Source: Myotis daubentonii (Eukaryota; Chordata; Mammalia; Chiroptera; Vespertilionidae). Taken from it: a stretch of 64,000 nucleotides of DNA. The stretch is taken from contig NC_081840.1 of NCBI RefSeq assembly GCF_963259705.1, positions 1,565,956 through 1,629,955 on the forward strand, in the 5' to 3' direction. Both the position numbers and the translations under genes were made by a program. Of this stretch, positions 1 through 12,517 are shown in pieces. The number at the start of each line of letters is the position of its first letter. Positions within the stretch are counted from its first letter, which is position 1. The notes beneath the pieces are model-generated. The model searched no databases. It was not told where the DNA came from and worked only from the letters and a program-made list of their open reading frames with translations.

Positions 1-2231
1 CCGCACAGCTGAGCACCTCCTGGGGAAGAGCCTGACCCTGGTCTGTCCTCGGCGCCGTCGGGAACCAGCAGGCTGCAGCACGGCTCTCCCTAACACCAGA
101 GTGAGGCCAGGTCTCCTGCGCAGTCCCTCCGAGGCAGCAGGAGCAGAGACATACAAATGCAAGTGTTACAGAATAACTCCTTCCTACGTATTCGTGAGCG
201 TCAGCTACAGGCGAGGGTGCAGTTTAGAACCCCAGCATTCGTTTAGCAAGAGAAACCCACCAAGGCTGGCGCGCCGCTGGAACTCTGCTCCAACTCCAGT
301 TCCCAGCCCCGACCTCTGAGCCACCTCATCCACTTCTTCCAATCCCACTCTTGGGCTCCACCCTGCTGTGTATATTCGTGTGCATAGCTGTATATGTGTA
401 TACATGTGTACATGCACACACATGCATATATGCATTGTGGTGCACACTTGTTACATACATGCGCACACACCTATGTGTTTGGTGTGTGCACATACATGAT
501 GTATCCATGCACCTTGCGCGTGTGCAGTTTTATGAAGTATGCCGTGCTGTAATAAGAAAGGCGCACATGGAAGGACACAGCTTGGTGAATTTTCAGAAAA
601 CACGCACACCTAGCTCCAGGAGAGATAGAGCCCAGCGCACTGCAGGTGGTTTGGGTCTGTTTTTCTGATGCTCGCAGGGATAATGACGGGCAGTTTTGAG
701 AATCAATGAGGTAGAGCAAACAGTAATATGTGAAGAGCATGGGTTTGATAACATTCCCCATTTCCATGTGATAAACATCTTCTCAACAAGCACAACATGT
801 TTTAAGGTTTTGGTGCTGAAAAGACTATGACAACAGCAAAACCGTAAGCACAAGAATGTGGCTGAGGCTTGTGAATTTGTGAATCTCAGCAAAAAACTGT
901 CCTGTCAGTGACCAAAGAGGCTCTTTATAAAAGCACCATTTTCAAGGCCGCCTCCTGCTGAGGGCTCCAGCAGGGAAAGGAGGTGGTCAGAGGCGGCTTT
1001 GAAAGCCCGCACGCAGGACTTCTATGGCTTGTGTACAATCTCGCGTCACCGGGCATTTGCCTTGACCCTACCTCTCCCACCGATGCAGACACTGGCCTTC
1101 CCTCACGCGGTCCATCCTCCATACGCGCACAGCAAGTGGGTCCTAAGGGAGAGGCCAGCAGCCACGGGAGGCCAGGCTATGGCCAGCACCTGGGGACCAG
1201 CACACGGTTCTGCCCACCACAGCCTTCACACAAGCCGCTTGCCCTCTGTGGACCCGTTTCTTTAGCTGAGCTGTGGGTGGCATGGTGAGAACAGAGGGGC
1301 ATACTGTTGGGAGGGGCACCTTTCCCCTGGTAAATCCTACTGTTTTCAATGCTTCAGTCTTAGGGGGATGGGGCTCTTCAGCCGTAAACAAACCTGAGCT
1401 TTCAAAGCAGGCTGCAGAGGAAGAGGTTTTACAGCAACTAGTGTGTTTACATTTAGTTATTCTCCACTGATTCAGTCAGTCTTTCAGCCCTACTGTGTGT
1501 GCCCAATGTTGCTTATACAGCCATGATGAAAACAGTCTCTGCTTTTGTAGAGCTCAGCACCTGGCTGATGAATTACACAAACAATTCATTGCAACTGCCA
1601 CACATGCAGAGAGAAAGAGCTATGAATGCACTTACCTGGGAAACCTGACCTGCAGAATCAAGGAAGGACTTTTGTTTCTACTGGACGGACACTGTCAGTT
1701 CCGCTCGTGCGTGTTATTTATAGTAGGAAAATGAAAGTATTTCAGTGGTCAAGAATGGGGACATGGTTAAGCAACTCAAGCCACATGCTGGAATATATTT
1801 AGGATCAAAACCCAGTTTAATTTCAATCAGGAAAATTAAAGTTGAAAAACTATTCTATACAAATGATCCATATGTGCTTAAAAGCAGAGTGCCACGCGCC
1901 TAGCGACAAGACGTGAAAGCAACACGTTAGCAGTGCTGTACCCACATGTTGAAGGGATGGAATTCTAGGCTATTTAATAATAAAAAAAGCTCATGTGTAT
2001 ATGTAATTTCTTTTCTGAACCGTTTGAGAGACTCATATGTTATGGCCCTGTACTCGTCATAAATACTCAGCATACAGTTACTGGTGTTAAATGCTCGGCA
2101 TCTGTTTTCCAACAGTAGGTACATGTATCCTCTTAACCACAGAACAGGACATTTAACACTGAAACAACAATCTGTGTCTGTGCCCCAATCTGGCCAACTG
2201 CGCCAAAGTGTGCTTTATATGCTGAAGAACT
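1..2231. other. unassigned intronic DNA
   Basis: No exon or recognisable recent repeat. The short ORFs here have no family resemblance I can name. The only obvious low-complexity part is the TG/CA-rich patch at 366-495. Confidence 0.5.
366..495. repeat. degenerate (TG/CA)n purine-pyrimidine tract
   Basis: Alternating purine-pyrimidine sequence (tgtatatgtgtatacatgtg and similar) that switches from TG-rich to CA-rich, so it is partly self-complementary. It is an old dinucleotide microsatellite. Confidence 0.75.
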
Positions 2232-2394
2232 CTTTTAATATTTTATTTTTAAATATACTTTTATTGATTTCCGAGAGGAAGGGAGGGGGGAGAGAGAGAG
2301 AGAGAGAAGCATCAATGATGAGAAAGAATCATCGATCGGCTGCTCCTGCACGCCCCTACTGAGGATGGAGCCCACCGAGCCAAACCGGCTAGGA
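2232..2394 (-). mobile_element. VES SINE, minus
   Basis: Reverse-complement VES: A/T tail at left (attttatttttaaatata), purine-rich gagaggaaggg, catcaatgatgagaga, and the tRNA-like head ending gagccaaaccggctagg. The copy is shortened in the middle. Flanked by a direct repeat atgctgaagaa (about 2220 and 2395). Confidence 0.88.
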
Positions 2395-2461
2395 CTATGC
2401 TGAAGAATTTTAAAGTAAGTCCAGGTACTTCATCAATATGTATCCTTTAAAAAAGGCCAAC

Positions 2462-2676
2462 AGCCCCAGCTGGTTGGGCTCAGTGGATAGAGCGTCAGCC
2501 TGCAGACTGGAGTCCTGGGTTCGATTCCGGTCAAGGGCATATGCCCGGGTTGAGGGCTCCATCCCTAGTGTGGGGTGTGCAGGAGGCAGCTGGTCAATGA
2601 CTCTCTCTCATCATTGATGTTTCTCTCTCTCCCTCTCCCTTCCTCTCTGAAATCAATAAAAAATATATATATATTT
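2462..2676 (+). mobile_element. VES SINE, plus
   Basis: tRNA-derived head (agctggttgggctcagtgga, ggttcgattcc B-box), middle caggaggcagctg, CT-rich tail and aatcaataaaaaatata. Target duplication aaaaggccaac on both sides. Confidence 0.93.
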
Positions 2677-2689
2677 TAAAAGGCCAACC

Positions 2690-3240
2690 TATTTTTTCAC
2701 AAAACCACATGCCATTATCATACCTAACAAAAACAGCAAACTTCCCTGGCATGAGAAACGATGTTATAAGCACTGGCTCATCTAACATGCAGCAGTCTTA
2801 GAGTCTCAATACTGAAGAGACCACGGGTACGTCACCTGCATCTCACTGGAGGAGCATAAACCAGTCCGGCCACTTTGGGAAACAACCTGGCACTCATCTT
2901 AGAGCTGACACCTCCGCTCAGGATGGCTATCAAGACACAGGTCAAGGAATGTTCCAGCAGTGACAGCCGTCATGGTCAAAACGCAACAAACGTGCACAAG
3001 AAGAGAGGATGAATCGCGCCGACAACATTGTAAGTTTAAAAGGATGAAGGTAAGACTCGTTGATATGGTTAAAGGGCAAAGTGACCCTTGATTAGAATGA
3101 GGGCTTCCGTCACAGTGCGTCCATTTAGCTGCTTTGCTAGTAAGTTTTACACATTTTGGCTAAAAGAGAAGAAATAATACAAACAATTTTCACAGGCTAA
3201 AACAGCATCTTAATTACAAGCTTCAAGCTCTGCGATAGCC
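2690..3240. other. unassigned, possible old L1 fragment
   Basis: About 2815-3010 vaguely resembles the 3' part of ancient L1M elements (gtccggccactttgggaaacaa, ggtcaaaacgcaacaaacg). I see nothing else. Confidence 0.35.
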
Positions 3241-3623
3241 ACCTACCTAATAACAGGATAATATGCAAACTGGTCGGGACAATGCCCCTGCGCCGGCCCA
3301 GAGACATGAGCTCGCATCCCCGACCCCGGCAACAGGCCCCGGGACATGAGGCCCGCGTCCCTGCCCCCCTGCGCCGGCCTGGGGGCCCACAGGCGCATGG
3401 AGGTCTGCAGGCCTCTGCCACAGCCCAGCCCGGGGGTCCACAGGCCTCCCTGGCTCCAGCCTACCTCTTTGGGGCAGCCCATCGAGGAGCCCCAGATGGG
3501 TGGGCGGGCCTACCTCTTTGAGGCGATGGATCGTGGGGCTTCTGCACTGTGACAAGGCACAGACCAGGCTGGGGAACCCTCCCCCTGCCTCAAGTGCATG
3601 AATTTCCTGCACTCGGCCACTAG
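3241..3623 (+). mobile_element. HeliBat Helitron, non-autonomous
   Basis: The 5' end (acctacctaataacagg, then ataatatgcaaactgg) is a mutated form of the HeliBat start seen intact at 8743. The 3' end is tgcatgaatttcctgcac followed by ...CTAG at 3620-3623. The interior is GC-rich and non-coding. Confidence 0.82.
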
Positions 3624-4272
3624 TCCTATATAATAAAAGCCTAATATGCTAAGTGTCTGGTCATCCGGTGACCGGTCGACTGTTCAACCAATCAAAGCGT
3701 AATATGCTAATGATATGCTAAGGCTGCTCAACCGCTCACTATGATGTGCACTGACCACCAGGGTTAGGTTAGCTTGCTCCTGGGGTCCGGCTGATTGGGA
3801 CTGAGTGAGATGGGTCTGAAATGCCCTGGAGCCCTCCTGCGGTCCCTCCCCAGCTGGCCAACCTCCTGTGTCCCTCCCCAGCTGGCTGGCCTCAATCGGC
3901 CCTGATGGGGACTGGGCAAGACGGGGCCAGACATGCCCTGGAGTCCTCCCGCGGTCCCTCCGTGGCCCTGATCTAGTACTGATGGGGTCCCCTCGGCCTA
4001 GCCGGCACCCTCTCACAATCCAGGACCTCTTGGGGGATGTCAGAGAGTCAGTTTGGCACAATCCTGCAAGCCACTCCCCTTGGGAGGGCGCCAGATGCAG
4101 GGCTCATGGCTGGTGAGTGCTGCTATGGCACGAGCTTCTCCCGATCGGGGCAGGGATGAGTGGGAGCAGCAGGTAGGAGCTGCAGGTGGCGTTGGACTGC
4201 GGGTTTCGGCCCCATCCCTGCCGGCCACCCAGAGGGACCACCCATGCATGAATTTGTGCACCAGGCCTCTAG
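3624..4272 (+). mobile_element. HeliBat Helitron, non-autonomous
   Basis: Starts TCCTATATAATAAAAGCC directly after the CTAG of the preceding copy, contains tgcactgaccaccagg and ccctggagccctcc blocks common to this subfamily, and ends with the hairpin region tgcatgaatttgtgcacc and CTCTAG, then T. Long ORFs over this area are chance. Confidence 0.93.
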
Positions 4273-6479
4273 TTTATTCATAAAGAGATGAAAACCAAGG
4301 CCAAAGTTAGCTTATCCCGCCCCAACCCCTGCATCCTCCAGTCACAGAACGAACAGGTGAGAATGTGAAGTCCTGTTTCCCTGGGCGCGGTGAGCTCACA
4401 ATCACCCCAGCAGTTCCCACTGAGACAAAGCTGCACTGGCCGGGGCTAGGCTGCTCAGTCTTGTCTTCCTCCAGTGCCGGACACAACCAGCCGCTCAAAT
4501 ATTTACCGAGCAAAGGAATGGTCCCCAAATGGCCCAAGCTGCAAAACAGAGCCCCAAGCCTGTACTTGCCGTCTCCATCCAGGAGTGCCACCCCACCATC
4601 TGCTCGCTCACTGCACAGGTGGTCACGGTATGTCTCCCACATGCCCACAGGGGGCTGACGGAGAACTGAGCAAAGGGCCCGCCGCTGCGCTTGCCGGAGG
4701 AGAGACGCAGCAGTGCCAGGCCGGGTGATGGATGGAAGGAAAGAATGAGCATGTGGCCATTCTAGTGTGGTGAGAGGAGGCCTCGGAGAGCGCCGCTGCA
4801 GGATGGCGAGGAGTGGCTGGGAGGAGTCCTGCTCGGGGAGCATGCTGGGAGGTCCAGGGGGCAGAAGTCAGGTCGGGTCGGGCGATGCAGGGCCTGGTGC
4901 CCAACGGCCAGGTCTTTGGCTTGAATTTATAGCGGACTAGAATGTTCTGAATAGACCTCTGACATTCACCACATGTTCATGTGAAAGTTTAGGGATTTAC
5001 ATTGACGACGTAACTGAAACTTCCACACACAGTGCACCTGAAAATGTGTGAAGGACATGCGCTGACATAGAACGACTTCCGTGTACACTGCAGGTCTCAG
5101 GCGGGTCTCACTCCCAAGAAAGTAGACTTATTTTAAAGTCTCGAATTTGCCTTTGGTTTTTGACCAATTTTAAATCCGGCGTGTCTAGCATGTTACATGT
5201 GTTAGTTTCTTTCTCTACAGTTACCAGTCAGCCAGCGTTAAGCACCACCGAGCCAGCCTGACTGGCATAGCGCATGAGTGCCGTCCCTGCCTATTCAAGA
5301 GGCCGGTGCTTCTCACCGTTGCACCAGTTTCTCCTCATTGTCATAAATAAAAACAAAATACAATCGGTCACTTAAATAACTAATGGGTGCAAAAGCACGA
5401 CCTATGAACTACATAATGCGTAAATCCACGAGGACGACTCTCTCACTGATTCCCAGCAGCCCCTGCGGCAGAGTCGTGGAGGCGCTTCTTTGGGAAACCA
5501 TCAGCAGGGAGCGTGGCTGACACGCAGGCCTCCCCTCCAGCGCCAAGTCAGCCCTTTCCAACCCTCCCTTCAAAAGAATCAAACAATAACAAATCACCTT
5601 CAATATTCCCTTTCCTGTCCTGTTCTCTCTTCTACAGCTCCCTGCTAAGAATTCTCTCAGGCCACAGTTTTCTATTAGATTTGACCACACTTGCTTTGGT
5701 AAACTTTTTTTGTTTTTCCTTCAAACGGTAAAATGAACCAGACTGTGACTAAAGCTGGCCTAACTCTAAATACATTTCAGAGACAAGATTATCTAGTAAA
5801 CACACCTTTTGAGATCCCTTGTTTAGTTAACCCTCAACTGCTTCTCTACACAGAGTGCAAACCGCAGGTAGGTCTCCGTGGGTGGAAGTACAGGTACTGC
5901 TCCAGCCCAGCAGCCACCCAGAGGGAGGAGACTGCCAAAGCCATTGGGCAGGGAGAGCAGGGTGGGCATCCAGGGTGCAGATTATGTGGGAGGAGCAGGG
6001 AGGCCCGAGGGAGGGCAGCCTGGAATGGGGTGGGGAGGAGCAGGGAGGAGCACCCCTGTAGGGGCAGCTGCACACATCACATCAGGGCCGGACAAGGGAG
6101 CAGCACCAAGTGCCTGGCAGGTGTCTCACTCCCCCTGTGGGATCAAGGATGGCACAGTGCTGATGAACAGACAGGAGCATCCTGCTTAAAGGCATGCTGA
6201 AGGCCCGGGGCCAGCACCTACCCCACACTCCTATGACCTCATCTCCTTTGAGCAAGTTCAACCACTCCTGACACTGCTGCCTCCACAGCCACTCAGAACA
6301 GCACTGGCCTCGTAAGAGCGTCAGATTCTCACCGGGAAGTGCACGATGGCTTACTCACAGGGAAGCCTCCAGGCCTCCCACTGCTCCCCAGTCCCCACCT
6401 CCAGCTCCTCCCCACGCCCCCCACGGCCCCTGGCCCCAGCTCTGCTCTAAACCACAGGCTGTCAAGAGCTTTCTAATGT
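4273..6479. other. unassigned intronic DNA
   Basis: No repeat or exon recognised with confidence. The 178-codon minus ORF at 4307-4843 shows no domain, signal or coding pattern I know. Confidence 0.5.
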
Positions 6480-6840
6480 AAATTATTTTGCTCCTAACTA
6501 AAATCCCTCAAAAATCCTCATCCCTGTAAGAAGTCTGCCTGCCTTTCCAGTGTCATTGCTTCTCATTCCCCAGGGACATGTGTCAGAGCCAGGCTGGCCT
6601 CCAAAGTGAAGTGTGCACTTCCTCCCCATGTCTGCACGTCTGTGCAAATGCCAGTCTTTCTTGTGTCTAGAATGCACTGGTGTCCCTTGCCCAGCCAGCG
6701 AACTCATTCATTCCTCAATATTTTACTTAAATGTCAACAGTTTCCACCGCTTCCCTCTGTGCTACCCAGGAAACCGGAGCACTTCCTGCTGGGTCCCCAG
6801 GGAGCACCAGAGCACCGAGCACAGAGGAGATGTTGACGCT
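6480..6840 (+). mobile_element. LINE2 (L2) 3' fragment
   Basis: Diverged but recognisable L2 order: ccctcaaaaatcctcatccc, ctagaatgcactggtgtccc, then attcctcaatattttactta and aaatgtcaacagtttccacc. Boundaries approximate. Confidence 0.65.
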
Positions 6841-7194
6841 AAAATAACATGAGCATCAACTGTCCATTCAACGCGCGGACACTTTTCGTTCCTCTCACTG
6901 TGCAACTCGATTCCACCACAGGCTTCAGCCTCCCTCCACTCCACGGCGCCTGAATCTCATGGCAGTGTTTCAGTGATTTTCCACAATCATTTACTATGCT
7001 ATTTACAACTATTGTTCTCCTCTATGTTGCTTGAAATTAGTTACATTTCCTCTACATGAAATGTCTCTACAAGGCCCATTTTCCAGGCGTCCCCAAAGGT
7101 TGTATCTTAGACACGGCCCAAAGCAATTAGTGTGCTATCAGTATTCAATTACCGTTTATTTAATGAAGCAGGATGGGAAGGCAGATGTGTGTAG

Positions 7195-7300
7195 TAACGC
7201 AGGCTATAGACCAGAAGTCTAGCTGAAACTTGGCTACTAACTAGCTGTGGAACCTTAAGCATTAGACTGAACTGTTTTCAACACCTGAAAAGCAAGAGTT
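7195..7300 (+). mobile_element. MIR SINE fragment
   Basis: Core-like block ggctactaactagctgtgg aaccttaagc matches the conserved MIR 'cttactagctgtgtgaccttgggc' segment at low identity. Confidence 0.55.
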
Positions 7301-7409
7301 AGACTAGAAGAAATTTGTTTACATAGTCATTTTCCCCTCTTTCTCCACTAGAATATAAGCTTCCTGTCACCCTCACTCCTGATGCACTAAGATTCGCCTA
7401 GAAGAATGA

Positions 7410-8575
7410 GCCAGGAACACTGAGAAAAATAAAATGGTACCAAATCAACCGATACACCAACGAAATAAATCCAGAGTCCAGACATAAACCAAAGTACATA
7501 TGAGTTTAATGTAAGTGAAGGGCAAGAGTCAATATTCCCGGTAACAATGGTGTGAACGAGGAGGGAGGACAGGAGAAACATAGGTATGCATGTCCATAAA
7601 ATTGAGGGGGGCCTGCTCTTACACATGACTGTACACTAGAAGCCACAGATAAGATTAATAAATTTAACTAAAAATTATTTTTAAAACAACAACAAATAAA
7701 ACAAAAAATAAGTTTAGGTTGACTGCTATTTACAGAAAAATTAAAAAGTCAAAATACAAAGATGCTCAACCTCCATAATAATTAATGAATATCCTTCCCT
7801 TATCAGCTCAGCAAAGTTTTAAGGAAATCATATGCCCCACAATGAGCTGCATCTCACACCCAGTAGGATGACTACTATAAAGCAAAACAGAACAAAACAA
7901 AACAGGAAGGAAGGGCTAACCAGGATGTGAGAACTGGAACCCTTGTGCAATGTTAGGAGTGTAACATGGAGCAGCCGCAGTGGCAACCAGCATGGTGGTC
8001 CCTCAGAAAATTAAAAAGCCAGCATTAGCAAACCCAGCAACCCCACTCCTGGATGCACGCCCAAGAGAGCTGAAAGCAGGGTCTGAAGAGGTGTTTGCAC
8101 ACCCATGTTCACGGCTGCACGATTCACAGCGGCCACAAGTAACGACAACCCAAGGGCCCGTTGATGAATGAATGAGAGACAAAGCGTGGTCTCCCACAGA
8201 ACGGGCTGCCATTCACCCACAAGAAGGCAGGGCGTGGAGACGTTACAGTGCGGATGAACCTGGAGGACTTTTGCTAAGTAACTAAGCCAGTCACACAAAA
8301 ACAAGTACTGCATGAATCCACTTACATGAGGGACCTGGAGTAGCCATTTCACTGAATCAAAGCGGAAAGGTGGTTCCTAGGGGTTGGAGGGAGAGGCGGA
8401 CGTAGAGTTGTTATTTTCGGGGACAGTTTCCGTTTTGCAAGATGAAGGGAGTTCTGGAAGCTGGTTGCACAATAATGTGAATGTACTTAATAACAGTGAA
8501 CAGTACACTTAAAAATAGGTAAGATGATCAATTTTATGTTGTGTTTACAATTTTAATTGTAAAATATTTTTTAAA
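7410..8575 (+). mobile_element. old L1 3' end (L1M type)
   Basis: Order follows mammalian L1 3' ends: agtccagacataaacc, a degraded stretch, then ctgcatctcacacccagtag, gatgtgagaactggaaccct, aacccagcaaccccactcct, gttcacggctgcacgattca, and tttacaattttaattgtaaa near the end. No open reading frame survives. Confidence 0.8.
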
Positions 8576-8579
8576 GAAA

Positions 8580-8742
8580 ATAATCTAGCCAGTGTTAGGG
8601 AGGTTTTGGAAAATAGGCACACTCATCTTTAGACAAAATGTGGAAAAGTCCATAAAACTTAAATGCATGCACCATTTGAACTCCAAGGATATTCCCTGCA
8701 GCGCTGTTCAGAAATGCTTAAAACTATGAAACACCCAAATTA
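8580..8742 (+). mobile_element. old LINE fragment (host of HeliBat)
   Basis: A-rich LINE-like text (catttgaactccaaggatat, cctgcagcgctgttcagaaa) that resumes after the HeliBat at 9189. Likely L1ME-type; identity low. Confidence 0.5.
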
Positions 8743-9188
8743 TCCTACCTAATATAGAGGGGGTATGCTAATTGACCCTCATGCCGCAGCCAATAAAGAG
8801 GGAATATGCTAATCGACTGCCCCGCCTTCAAAGATGGCAGTGCCCACAGCCACAAGATGGCAGCGCCCAGTCCCTTCAGCCCTGCCAGGGTGGCAAGTGC
8901 GCGACAAGGCCCGCCCCCAGGCAGGCCCGGCCTTGCCATGGGCCTGCCTCCAGAGTCCCCAATCCCCTCAGCCCCCCAGCTGCTGAGGGCCACCAGAGGC
9001 TCAGGTAACCAGGGCCGGTCTAGCTTGAGCTGCCAGCAGTGGCAGCAGCAGAGGTGTGATGGGGCGTCACCTTCCCCTGATCGCCGGGTCGCCTCCCGCC
9101 CCTGAGGGCTCCTGGACTGTGAGAGGGGGCAGACCGGGGCTGAGGGACCCCCCTCCAGTGCATGAATTTTCAAGCACCAGGCCTCTAG
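8743..9188 (+). mobile_element. HeliBat Helitron, non-autonomous
   Basis: Starts TCCTACCTAATATAGAGG after an A. Internal gactgccccgccttcaaagatgg block. 3' hairpin gtgcatgaattttcaagcac and CTCTAG at 9185-9188 followed by T, so the A|T target is clean. Same subfamily as 12518-12873. Confidence 0.95.
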
Positions 9189-9309
9189 TGTGACATAAAA
9201 ACACACACCAAGATATGTTCATAGAAATTAACAGACACCCAGAAATTTAACATAACAGCAGCTAACTTGGGAGACGTGGAATATTTAAGTGTGCATGCAT
9301 TCTTTTCTA

Positions 9310-10210
9310 GTTTAGAAGGAAATAAGCCACACACCTATTAGAGTGGCCCAAACACTAACGTCAGCCGCTGGTGAGGGCGCGAAGCAGGGAAGGCATGGAG
9401 CAGCCCCTTCGGAGGACAGCTGGCAGCTTCTCACAGAACAAAATGTACTCTTACCAGACAGCCCAGCACTCCTGTTCCTAGGCATCTGTCCAAAGAGTTG
9501 AAAACTTATGTCCACAAAACTTTTGTCCACATAAAAACCTGCATACAGATGTATGTTTGCAGCAGCTTTATACATATTTGCCCTTGAACAGATAAGCTGT
9601 GGTACATCCAGACAGTGGAATATTGTACAGCACTAAAAGAAAATGAGCTATAAACATGAGCTAAAAAGACATGGAAGAATCTCAAATGTACATTATTACT
9701 AAGTCAAAGCAGCCAATCTGAAAAAGGTTATACATACTGTATGATTCCAACTATATGGAATTCTGGAAAAGGCAAAATGATGGAGACAGTAAAAGAGCAG
9801 TGGCTGCCAGGGAGGCCTGCAGAGGCAGCGCACAGAGGACTCAGGAGGCTACAATGATGGGTACCTGGCGTACATTTGTCAAAATTATAGGGCAGCCTTT
9901 GAGGTCTTGCTCCCCATGATATAGTCAGTTTGGCTCAACTAAATTCTTAAAAAATTCAAAACAACAACAAAAACCTTATAGAATATACAACACCAGAATG
10001 AACCTAATGTCACTACAGCCTTTGGGTGGTAATGATGTATGAGTGTAGGTCACTGACTGTAAGTGATGTGCCACGCGGGTGAGGGACGCCCATCATGGGG
10101 AGGCTATGCCTGTGTGGGGACCAGGGTATGTGGGAAATCTCTACTTTATGCTCAATTTGACTGTGAACCTAAAACTGCTCTAAAAATTAAATCTATTTTT
10201 TTAAAAAAAG
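9310..10210 (+). mobile_element. old L1 3' end (L1M type)
   Basis: Contains tattagagtggcccaaacac, cccagcactcctgttcctag, gtttgcagcagctttataca, ggaatattgtacagcac, and tactgtatgattccaactat. Ends in A/T-rich sequence near 10200. Disabled. Confidence 0.82.
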
Positions 10211-10219
10211 AAGAAATAT

Positions 10220-10560
10220 AAGAATAATATATTTGCTCTTTGTCCTAGAACTAGGAATTTATCCTAAAGAAATAAGAATGTTCACTACCGTACAGCTTTT
10301 TAAAAAGAGTTTTTAAAAGGATCTAAAAGATTTCAAATATCCACCAATAGGGAATTTTGTTTAAAAAAATAATAAAAGATTAAGTTATGATACACCTATA
10401 CCTATTAAAAATTAGGTGCATTTATTGAGACAGAACCAAGTCCCACATATACTGATAAGAGCAAATTGCTGAACAGCTCATATTTTGTCATAAAAAGTTT
10501 TAAAATATTAGCAAAAGCATATCTATTGTAAATAGTAACTATAAGAGGGCTTTACCTGTC
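10220..10560 (+). mobile_element. old L1 (L1ME type) fragment
   Basis: aggaatttatcctaaagaaa, aaatatccaccaatagggaa and gttatgatacacctatacc are the diagnostic order of ancient L1 3' sequences. Confidence 0.65.
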
Positions 10561-10984
10561 TACATTACATGTTCTGTATTGCCTGAAATCACTACAATAG
10601 CATTTACTTTTATGACCACCATGTAACTGTGCGAACTTGCAGTAACCATAAGAGGCAGAACTTCAGCAGCTACTTGAGAAGAAACAAATGTAGGACTTGC
10701 ACAGGTACCTCCTTTAGAAATCTACGCAAGCTCCAAATTACCCCATTTCCTCGCAGAATCAGAACCAGCAATGGACAACCAACGCTTTCACATTCTTTCA
10801 AAATAAAAAAGACTTCTTTTCTGCCTATATATCGGGGGAAAAGACAGATGGCAGAGAAATTATTGGTGCTGTTTGCATTAACACTATAATCACATCTTAA
10901 GGCCTATGATTAGACTATTAATCAAGGAGTATGATTCCCAAAGCTCCACAAATTGGCACCTGCTGACAGGAACCACACTCACAC
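10561..10984. other. unassigned intronic DNA
   Basis: Nothing recognised. The 86-codon ORF at 10629-10889 is not a family I know. Confidence 0.4.
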
Positions 10985-11510
10985 TTTAGCAGATAAATAA
11001 ATTCCCGTCAACCCACATTCCATTCCTAGGGATACAGCCTAAGCAAATACTAAAAACACAAAAAATAAAACGAAATAAGAGGACAAAGCTCTACCGTTCA
11101 GTTTTTCGCTACAGCCTTCTTTTACAAAAGCAACAAATTAGAAGCAACCTAACTATTCCAGAGAAGAATGATTAAGTACACTGATATGCCATGATAGAAG
11201 AGCCCACAGCTATTAAAATGTGTACAAGAGCCCTAGCTGGTTTGGCTCAGTGGATAGAGTGTCAGCCTGCAGACTGAAGGGTCCCGGGTTCGATTCTAGT
11301 CAAGGGCACAGGCCCAGGTTGTAGGCTCGATCCCCAGTAGGGGGTGTGCAAGAGGCAGCCGATCAATGATTCTCATCATTGATATTTCTATCTCTCTCCC
11401 CCTCTCCCTTCCTCTCTGAAATCAACTTTTAAACATGTGTACAAGAGATTCACAACATGGGAAATGCTGAAGTCAGTGTTCAGAAGACAGTGCACACACA
11501 TACAGCAGGT
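10985..11510 (+). mobile_element. old L1 (L1ME type) fragment, host of VES
   Basis: cattcctagggatacagcct, agaagcaacctaactattcc, and ccatgatagaagagcccaca, interrupted by the VES at 11231-11433, then resumed by attcacaacatgggaaatg. Confidence 0.6.
11231..11433 (+). mobile_element. VES SINE, plus
   Basis: Full head ccctagctggtttggctcag, B-box gggttcgattc, CT-rich tail ending aaatcaacttttaaac. Target duplication atgtgtacaagag on both sides. Confidence 0.95.
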
Positions 11511-11830
11511 CCTGGAATAACATCATTTTGTTACAACATTGATGGGGGAGGGACGGGCAGGCAATAATTGATTCCTGACCAGGGCCGTGCACAGGAAGTG
11601 AATGGCATGTCTACACAGTCCCAGTGGGAATGTGTTAGTGGTTGTGAGGTCACCTGAGATGGGAGGATGTCTAGGGTGGTCCCACCTTGCACCCTGAGCA
11701 GCCAGGAGAGGGTCCAGCCACCTGTGACCCTGAACTGGTATCAGTGGGTTGGAAAATCATTATCTAATTTGTTTTTATTCATCATTCTTAGATGTCTGTG
11801 TAACTCACATTTATTTCAATGTCTAATATT
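11511..11830. other. unassigned intronic DNA
   Basis: No recognisable element or exon. Confidence 0.4.
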
Positions 11831-12005
11831 AATGTTTTGCCCAGCCAGTGTGCCTCAGTGATTAAGCATCGACCTATGAACCAGGAGGTCACAGTTTGTT
11901 CCGGTCAGGGCACATAGCAGGGGGCATGCAGGAGGCAGCCAATCAATGCTTCTCTCTCGTCACTGATGTTTCTATCTCTCTTTCCCTTCCCTTCCTCTCT
12001 GAAAT

Positions 12006-12007
<2 letters not shown>

Positions 12008-12066
<59 letters not shown>

Positions 12067-12070
12067 TATA
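12008..12070. repeat. (TA)n(CA)n microsatellite
   Basis: About 22 TA units, then about 7 CA units, grown from the A/T-rich tails of the two VES copies. Confidence 0.97.
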
Positions 12071-12286
12071 TTTAATATATTTTATTGATTTTTTTACAGA
12101 GAGGGAGAGGGAGAGGGATAAGAGTTAGAAACATTGATGAGAGAGAAACATCGATCAGCTGCCTCCTGCACACTCCCTACTGGGGATGTGCTCCCAACCA
12201 AGGTACATGCCCTTGACTGGAATCAAACCTGGGACCCTTCAGTCCACAGGCTGACACTCTATCCACTGAGCCAAACCGATTGGGGC
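12071..12286 (-). mobile_element. VES SINE, minus, nested
   Basis: tattttattgatttttttac at left, gagagaaacatcgatcagct in the middle, and ggctgacactctatccactg ending ccaaaccgattgggg. Inserted in the tail of the plus VES beginning at 11840. Confidence 0.93.
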
Positions 12287-12517
12287 AAAATATATATATA
12301 TTTTTTAAAAGAAATGTTTTGGGTCAATGTTCATTTAGAAGTTTGGTACAATAACTTAACTCTTGTTCTATCAACTAGCCTGGGGTACAACTGGTTTTGT
12401 TATACTCTGTTTTTCGCTTAAAGTCGCAGTTCCCAAGAACCTATTGATGATGTTAAGTGAAGGCTCACTGTATACACCTACATGGACAGACATGCCATCA
12501 CCTCATTTATACAAATA

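Larger units (their letters stand above)
11840..12312 (+). mobile_element. VES SINE, plus, with second VES in its tail
   Basis: Head of the other VES subfamily (cccagccagtgtgcctcagt, cgacctatgaaccaggaggt). Its tail holds a microsatellite and a minus VES. Duplication aatgttttg at 11831 and at 12313 brackets the whole, showing the inner copy came later. Confidence 0.88.

Noticed and set aside
4307..4843. 178-codon minus ORF
   Set aside because: No domain, no splice or start context, composition like its surroundings. A chance ORF in GC-rich intron.
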